A stretch of DNA of 64,000 nucleotides from NCBI GenBank assembly GCA_033977485.1, contig CM066998.1:54836274-54900273 (forward strand), written 5' to 3'. The position numbers and the translations under genes are program-made. The notes beneath the pieces were generated by a model. The model was not told the DNA's origin, ran no database searches, and saw only the letters and a list, made by a program, of their open reading frames with translations. Source of the DNA: Hydrangea macrophylla. Its lineage: Eukaryota > Streptophyta > Magnoliopsida > Cornales > Hydrangeaceae. Below are positions 58,715 through 64,000 of the stretch, piece after piece (the stretch's first letter is position 1; the number at the start of each line of letters is the position of its first letter).

Positions 58715-58736
58715 GTTTGGCGCCGTCTGTGGGAAC
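58715..58736 (+). other. Primer binding site of the gag-only element
   Basis: TTTGGCGCCGTCTGTGGGAA begins within a few bases of the 5' LTR end. It is of the TGGCGCC class used by several plant gypsy lineages. The cognate tRNA was not determined. Confidence 0.6.
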
Positions 58737-58775
58737 GACAAGTCTTCTCATCAACAAATTTCTCAACTGATCGTC

Positions 58776-60140
58776 ATGCCACCGAAGAAGAGTGAGAAGG
58801 CAGACCAGCAGTCCGACCGGGATGTTCTTCCGGCCCCGACACTGGCTGCGGCAGTCATGACATCTGAACAAATCACCGCAACCCTCACATAACTCCTGGA
58901 GGGCCAGCGTCAAATCCAGCAACAGATTGAAGCCCTGCTAGCCCAGTAAAGCAGTCCTCTAGGGGCCGGAAAACGACCCGGGAACGTTGCATACGGTCGG
59001 GAACCGATTTTGACCAGACAACGTACCCGAGCCAACCCGTCCCGTGTTGAGGATGCCAGAGGCATCAATAGTGGGCCTGCTGCCCGAGAGGAAAGGCAGA
59101 TGCATATGGCCCGGGAATCAGTCCTGGGTCACTCGGTCAAGAGCCGAGTCATCCCTAGGCGAACGGTTACCCGGGGTCATAGCCAAGCCCGATCCCAAAG
59201 GATACCACCCCGCCATGAAGAAGAAGCCTCTTCCACCAACCCGACCAGTACCTCAGATACCGGTCGGGAAGGAGTAAAAGCTCGAATCAAGGATTTACAG
59301 AAGCAGATCGACGGAGTGGCCAAAAAGCTTGGTCAAAACCGTGCTCAGAATCAAGCCGATACTAAGACAGAGTCACCGTTCTCCAGCCAGATCACGAAGT
59401 TCTCCATCCCGCGCAAATTCAAGCAGCCTCGCCTAGATCCCTACAACGGCTCGGGAAGCCCGGTCGACCACGTCCGGACCTATAAGGCTCAAATGGCCCT
59501 AGCCACCAACTCCGATGAATTACGCTGCCTAGCCTTCCCCAGCACTTTGAAAGGCGCGGCCATGCAGTGGTTTTACTCCTTGGAGCCCCGATCGGTCTGC
59601 AGTTTCAAACAACTCATCAAACAATTCATCAACCAGTTCGTCGATATGTATGAGCGGCCAAAGCCAGACATACAGCTACTAACAGTCAGACAACGGAATT
59701 ATGAGTCCCTCAAGGAGTTCATTGACCGGTTCAACCAACAGAATCTTTAAATCAGCAATTCGAACGAGACAATCACCATCATAGCCTTCTGCTCGGGAGT
59801 TCAACACACCAAGTGCACCGCGTCGTTCCACAGAAACCGACCGGTAACCTTGGTCGAACTCGCGGAGAGGGTTGGAAAATACATTGACACTGAGGAATTT
59901 CTAAAGATCAAAGACCCCGAGCAAGAAAGCAATAAGTCTTCCAGAAGCAAGCGAAAGCGAGATCAGCTCGGGAGTTCTGACAGTTCCTCCAGCTCACAGC
60001 AGGCAGAGTCCGGCAGCCCCGACTCGACCTCCAGTTCACAGTGGTCTGAGTCCGGCCGCCCTGACATAACCTCCAGTTCATATCGGTCAGGATCATGCAG
60101 TTCTGACTTTGCCTCCAGCACAGAGAAATCAGGAGCCTGA
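58776..60140 (+). pseudogene. gag of the gag-only element, three in-frame TAA
   Basis: A single frame from ATG at 58776 to TGA at 60138-60140, with no frameshift. In-frame TAA codons occur near 58888, 58947 and at 59748-59750. The retrotransposon-gag domain is clear: FSIPRKFKQPRLDPYNGSG, then AMQWFYSLEPRSVCSFKQL, FINQF and RQRNYESLKEFIDRFNQQN. A further ~120 codons follow, including VELAERVGKYIDTEEFLK, a basic stretch (RSKRKRDQ) and a Ser/Gly-rich repeat tail. No zinc knuckle is visible. Each stop could derive from CAA by one C-to-T change. Confidence 0.85.
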
Positions 60141-60250
60141 CGATCCTGATTCGACCTCCTGTCTCCATCGGTCTAGATGAGCCCGACTACAGTGGTACTT
60201 GCCTGATCACCACATGAGGCTCTGCCGATTGTCAGAGAGCCTTTCCAAAG

Positions 60251-60426
60251 TCCTCGGGCCTAACCCCGAGGCACCTAAAGACCTCGGGTCTAACCTCGAG
60301 GTATACAAAGACCTCGGGCCTAACCCTGAGGCATCTAAAAAGACCTCGGGCTCTGAACCCAGGCACTCAAAAGACCTTAGGCTCTGAACCTAGGCACTAA
60401 AGACCTTGGGGTCATGCCCAAGGCAC
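60251..60426 (+). repeat. Hairpin tandem array, six units
   Basis: Units of 31-34 bases each begin AAAGACC and carry facing arms: CCTCGGG/CCCGAGG, CCTCGGG/CTCGAGG, CCTCGGG/CCTGAGG, CCTCGGG/CCCAGG, CCTTAGG/CCTAGG and CCTTGGG/CCCAAGG. It lies in the transcribed region between gag and the 3' LTR. Confidence 0.88.
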
Positions 60427-60761
60427 CGGCTTCGCTTAGGTCCAACCGACGATGGGGGCGAACCCCCTAGGTGGCTGATGATGGCAAGCTTCAAAAGACC
60501 CTGCAACCACCATGTTCCAGGTCGGTTACCTACAGTTCATAGCCTCTGTAAGACCCTCGTCTTAGCGAAAGCTTGGGGGGCAAGATGGCGTAGTGAACTA
60601 AACAGGTAATCACACCGGGTATCTACAAGCCTCGCAGACCACCAAGTCAAAATCTTGGACAACCCGAGCACCTACAGTACTCAGAAACATTAACTCCACT
60701 TAGGTCCAGACCAACGATAGAGGTGACTAAAATCTCTTAGGTTGGCCGAGGATAGAGGAGC

Positions 60762-60993
60762 AAAAGGACCCTAAAGCAACGTGATTTAGGTCGGCTCCAC
60801 CAGCATGGTCAAGCTCTTCTCCCAACAGCCTTGACAAAGGCTAACTGGGTGGAAGACAACCATCCTGGGGAGCTAACATAAAAAGGACCATAAAGCAATA
60901 CGCTTTAGGTCGGCTTTTCCAACATGGTCAAATTCTTCTCCCACAACCTTGATGAAGGTTCACGGGCAGAAGATAACCATCCTGGAGGCTAAC
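60762..60993 (+). repeat. Two-unit tandem repeat, ~118-base period
   Basis: AAAAGGACC.TAAAGCAA ... TTTAGGTCGGCT ... CATGGTCAA ... TTCTTCTCCCA ... GATAACCATCCTGG occurs twice in the same order, starting at 60762 and 60881. Confidence 0.85.
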
Positions 60994-61003
60994 TCAAGCA
61001 AAA

Positions 61004-61155
61004 AGACTCCGAAGTAGGTCGAGTTTCAACTCTCGGTCACTTCCCGAGCATTCAAAGACTCCGAATTAGGCCGGATCTCAACTTCCGGTCAGTTCCCGAG
61101 CACTTAAAGGTCCCGAGCTAGGCTGGGTCTCAACTCTCAGTCAGTTCCTGAGGAC
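61004..61155 (+). repeat. Three-unit tandem repeat, ~51-base period
   Basis: Units starting at about 61004, 61055 and 61107 share GACTCCGA.TAGG, TCTCAACT.TC.GTCA and TTCCCGAGCA. Together with the two upstream arrays it makes the whole gag-to-LTR interval repetitive and stem-rich. Confidence 0.82.
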
Positions 61156-61278
61156 TAACCAGGCTCAGAAGCCCTTAGGCAGCTTCCACAAGCACTCAGA
61201 CAGCGGCAAGTAACATCAAACTGATTTCCAAACTTGCCCCGATATAGCATCTGGCCAATCTTGGAAATGGGGGGCAAC

Positions 61279-61934
61279 TGATACGCCCAAAAGTGGCTTT
61301 ATCCTATGACCAAGCGGTTCAAATCAGCAGCTAGTCCATGCCCCGGGCAAATCATACACAACTCCTCAGAAGCGTCAGCCCGAGCGGTTTATTCTACTCA
61401 TCATCCCAAACGGTTCATTCACGACCCGGCCAACAGGTCGGGAAAATCGCACATGCACATCCCGCCGTGGGAACAGTTCAACCAGGCCCACATGCGTGAT
61501 CCCGAGCATTACGGGCAGTTTTCTACTCAAGTTAGAAGACTAATGGAAAGTGCACACTATTTCCTAATCCAATTAGGAAATCCCCATAATTAATGTCAAT
61601 CTATATCAATAGGATTATATTTCCTTATCCATGTACGAGTAGGTCTCTTACATCTATAAAAGTGACCTCTCACCCCCTATTGAGGGGTGACCAACTTTTC
61701 GGTCTACACAGCACCTCTATAAAAATTCACCATTATACGCATACACCCGGCCGGTATTACTGGTAGTGCCACCCCTCTTTGTTGGCTCGCTAGGCCCGTT
61801 GGTGATTTGCTAGTGAACGTGCTCAGACACACCCGTGGACCTACCTTCATTAACAGGGCCGAACCACATACAAAAAATAGTTTCTCTTTCTCCTTAAATT
61901 GCTTTATTTTACTCTTACCAAAATTTTGACATCA
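61279..61934 (+). repeat. 3' LTR of the gag-only element
   Basis: Starts TGATACGCCC directly after the polypurine tract and ends TTTTGACATCA, next to a TA microsatellite that includes the TATAT target repeat. Confidence 0.9.
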
Positions 61935-62049
61935 TATATATATATATATTTATATATATTCAAAACAAAAGCTTAACTCACCAATTTAGGGCCTCAAGGT
62001 TGATGATGATTACATAAAATAAAAGGTTGAGGTTTTTTCTTCTCTTATT

Positions 62050-62083
62050 CTCTTCTTCTTCTTCTTCTTCTTCTTCTTCTTCT

Positions 62084-62123
<40 letters not shown>
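62050..62123 (+). repeat. (TTC)n(TC)n microsatellite
   Basis: About 30 bases of TTC repeat are followed by about 36 bases of CT repeat inside the solo LTR at 55920-62515. Confidence 0.9.
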
Positions 62124-62125
<2 letters not shown>

Positions 62126-62830
62126 ACTGTTCTATTTTTCTCATGTCTTTTTTTTTTGTTATCAAAACCCTAGGAGGTATATTATCTATGTATATATGAT
62201 ACACCTACATATATTATATCACAAACACATAAATAAACATTGAATCCAGTTTTTTGTCTAAGGGTCTCACAAAAAGGCTTTATATGGGCCCGAAAATGCA
62301 TTCTAAAGTGACAAATGATTAGTCCAATGGGTACCCATGACCCCGGGCACTAAATTTCTATGTTAAGCATTCTACTTAACATACTAATGACCCGTACACG
62401 CTACTTCAATATTTTATTAGGTGTTACTAAGATACATACACATAGTTAATGTCTAATACTTGAAAATAATAATATAAAAATTACTAAAAGAACTTATAAA
62501 ATTAAGGTTGTTACAGTTTCATAAAAGGGAAGTACTCTAGAAGTCGGGTTTATTTCTATCATTTGAGAGAAAATTCAGAGAAGAGATTGAGAATTGCAAA
62601 ATTTGATGTTCACTGGTGGTGATTTGGTGATGATTTTGGGTATGGGTGGTGGTGATTGGATGGGGTAATGGTGATTTGGTGATGATTTTGGGTATGGGTG
62701 ATGGTGATTGGGTAGTCATTGGGTGGGGCAATGGTAGTGACTAGATGGTGTGGTGGTTATTGGATGGTGCAATGGTGATTGGTGGTGTCCAGTGGTGGTT
62801 GGTGGTTGTCGTGGTGGTGTGGGGCAAGGG

Positions 62831-62833
<3 letters not shown>

Positions 62834-62880
<47 letters not shown>
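62834..62880 (+). repeat. (GA)n microsatellite
   Basis: About 46 bases of GA repeat lie in the right arm of the Mutator-like element, mirroring the (TC)n in its left arm at 55659-55677. Confidence 0.92.
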
Positions 62881-62883
<3 letters not shown>

Positions 62884-63095
62884 AAACCCATTTTGGGCAT
62901 AAAGGGTAAATGTGTCCATTTTTGCTCTCACGTGATGGGCACATGCCCATTTTCTTTTGCAAAACAAACGGAGGGGGTCAACTTGTCAAGTAAAACAAAC
63001 TGAGGGGGTCAATTTGTCGGAAAAAATAGTTCAGGAAAGCGAGTTGAAAACGGGTCATAGTTGAGTGCTGTTTTTGCAATTAACCCAATTGTAAA

Positions 63096-64000
63096 ATCCA
63101 ACTCACTGAAAGCAGTGTCTGCAATGCATACATATTTTGATAACTTTCTGCTTATATATATCATGATTTGCTTAGCATCCTAGATGTTTGTATTTTTTTT
63201 TCCCAAGTGTGCTCAATTAAAGCTTCTTCCTCCAGAGATTTCTTGCAATTGAAAATGATAATGTTGAGTTTCCTAGTTTAAAGTTTAGACTGCATATATG
63301 TAGCATTTGAAAATGATAATCTTTACACATTCCAGTTTTTTGTTTAGGTTTTCAATTTTTTTAGAATGTGTTTGCTATAGTTCTACGCGGGCGTGCCAAA
63401 ACCAATAATGGTTTGGTGTGTGCAAACTAATTTCCTATAACACTTGAATGAGTGATATTCAAGGCTTTAAGATCTGACTTCTAAACAGAGTGACTGTGTG
63501 TGATGAGTAGGAAAGTACCCTCATCAAAAATCATTTGGCAGTACTGAAGCACACAAACCAAATAGTGTAGGAGTTTAAGAGGTAAACAATCACAAATGAT
63601 TAATAAAAATACATATTTTTATTAAATGTTTAGAGAATAAAATATACAACCAAAGAACAAGATCAGAACAGGCTGATTTGTCCAAAGAATAAAAATAGTT
63701 GAGAAAATAACAAAAAGGACAAACCTATTTGCTATGGATGCCGTGGATGCTAAGAAACAAAGGTTGAATACTTTGAATGCTTTAAAAGAATGCTAAAAGT
63801 GCTATTTTTCGAGATGATGCGGAGTGACCTGCATGGTTGGCCTGCTTCTATATTTATAGCGGCCTCTAATAGTCCTGATAAGGCAGAGACTCATTGACTT
63901 GCGCTCCAAGAGATGATTGATTGTAGAATCCTTCCTAATCTCAAATTCTTGCCTTACCCCAAACCTGATTGAATCAATCCCAATATTTTAGGGATTAGCC
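63096..64000. other. Right-hand flank, nothing recognised
   Basis: AT-rich DNA without a credible exon, terminal repeat or RNA gene. Any element beginning here would have to be judged from sequence beyond the window. Confidence 0.5.

Larger units (their letters stand above)
58053..61934 (+). mobile_element. Non-autonomous gag-only gypsy element (TR-GAG type)
   Basis: LTRs 58053-58711 and 61279-61934 (659 and 656 bases, TGATACGCCC ... TTTTGACATCA) with the target repeat TATAT on both sides (58048-58052 and 61935-61939). A TTTGGCGCCGTCTGTGGGAA primer-binding-type site follows the 5' LTR, and a GGAAATGGGGGGCAAC polypurine tract precedes the 3' LTR. Only a gag reading frame lies between; no protease, RT or integrase is visible. 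It must have been mobilised by an autonomous relative. The two LTRs are very similar, so the insertion is fairly young. Confidence 0.88.
55920..62515 (-). mobile_element. Solo LTR (Tekay-like) interrupted by a gag-only retrotransposon
   Basis: Exact 5-bp repeat GTTTC (55915-55919 and 62516-62520). On the minus strand it starts TGTAACAACCTTAATTTT and ends CGGGGTGTGACA. Without the element at 58053-61934 it is about 2.7 kb. A 39-base tandem array (GACGGGTCATCCACGAA.. GTCTAATCACACAAG) is at 57380-57490. No gag or pol of its own. The TSD and TG/CA ends are clear, and the lineage is inferred from its termini. Confidence 0.82.
55398..63086. mobile_element. Mutator-like non-autonomous element containing a nested solo LTR
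   Basis: AATTGTAAA is repeated exactly at 55389-55397 and 63087-63095 (9-bp TSD). The termini GGGTTAATTGCAAAAACA and its complement TGTTTTTGCAATTAACCC are inverted, and similarity extends about 40 bases (AACTATGA.C). Without the nested LTR it is about 1.1 kb. It holds poly(C), CT, CCACCA and GGTGAT simple repeats. No transposase. Confidence 0.8.

Noticed and set aside
59850..60140. Separate Ser-rich protein downstream of gag
   Set aside because: It is in the same frame as gag and continues it after a TAA, so it is the gag C-terminus, not a second gene.
61940..62220. Lys/Arg/Glu-rich frame on the minus strand
   Set aside because: Derived from the TTC and CT microsatellites at 62050-62123.

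Overview
This is nuclear DNA from a flowering plant, most likely a eudicot with a large, repeat-rich genome. The reasons are spliced genes with GT-AG introns, a plant-specific wound-induced small protein, chromovirus-type Ty3/gypsy retrotransposons with kilobase-long LTRs, an RTE-type LINE, and many MITEs. The species cannot be named from the sequence. All sequence comparisons here were made by eye, and target-site duplications (TSDs) were read directly.

Only two host genes are convincing. A single-exon wound-induced (DUF3774-type) protein lies at 505-762 on the minus strand. A nine-exon HAL2-like PAP/3'(2'),5'-bisphosphate phosphatase gene of the inositol-monophosphatase superfamily runs from 41348 to 51560 on the plus strand. 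Its fifth intron holds a nearly intact, antisense RTE LINE (45821-48940, 16-bp TSD) and a 74-bp palindromic insertion. Other introns hold Tourist-like MITEs.

Region by region: 1-3429 is host DNA with the wound gene, a tandem MITE pair and nested inverted-repeat elements. 3430-39915 is one 36.5-kb nest built into a Tekay/Del-like Ty3/gypsy element. Its 5' LTR is split into four pieces by a second complete gypsy element (4198-15704), a solo LTR (15916-18815) and a solo-LTR stack (19317-30639). Its internal region is split by a CACTA-like element. The 3' LTR of the outer element (37785-39915) still carries the three uninterrupted insertion sites, so each junction can be checked inside the window. 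39916-41347 is spacer and 41348-51560 is the phosphatase gene. 51561-55397 is spacer with MULE-, Stowaway- and hAT-type elements. 55398-63086 is a Mutator-like non-autonomous element that received a solo LTR, which in turn received a gag-only retrotransposon. 63096-64000 holds nothing I recognise.

The most unusual signal is that at least six LTR families in the nest each carry a short GC-rich array of a different palindromic word (GTCGAC, TCGACCGGTCGA, CGCGCG, GGATCGATCC, GACCGGTC, and TGCCG-type interrupted palindromes). In one element the array differs in size between its own two LTRs. A second signal is a hairpin tandem array with apparent compensatory changes in the transcribed 3' region of the gag-only element.
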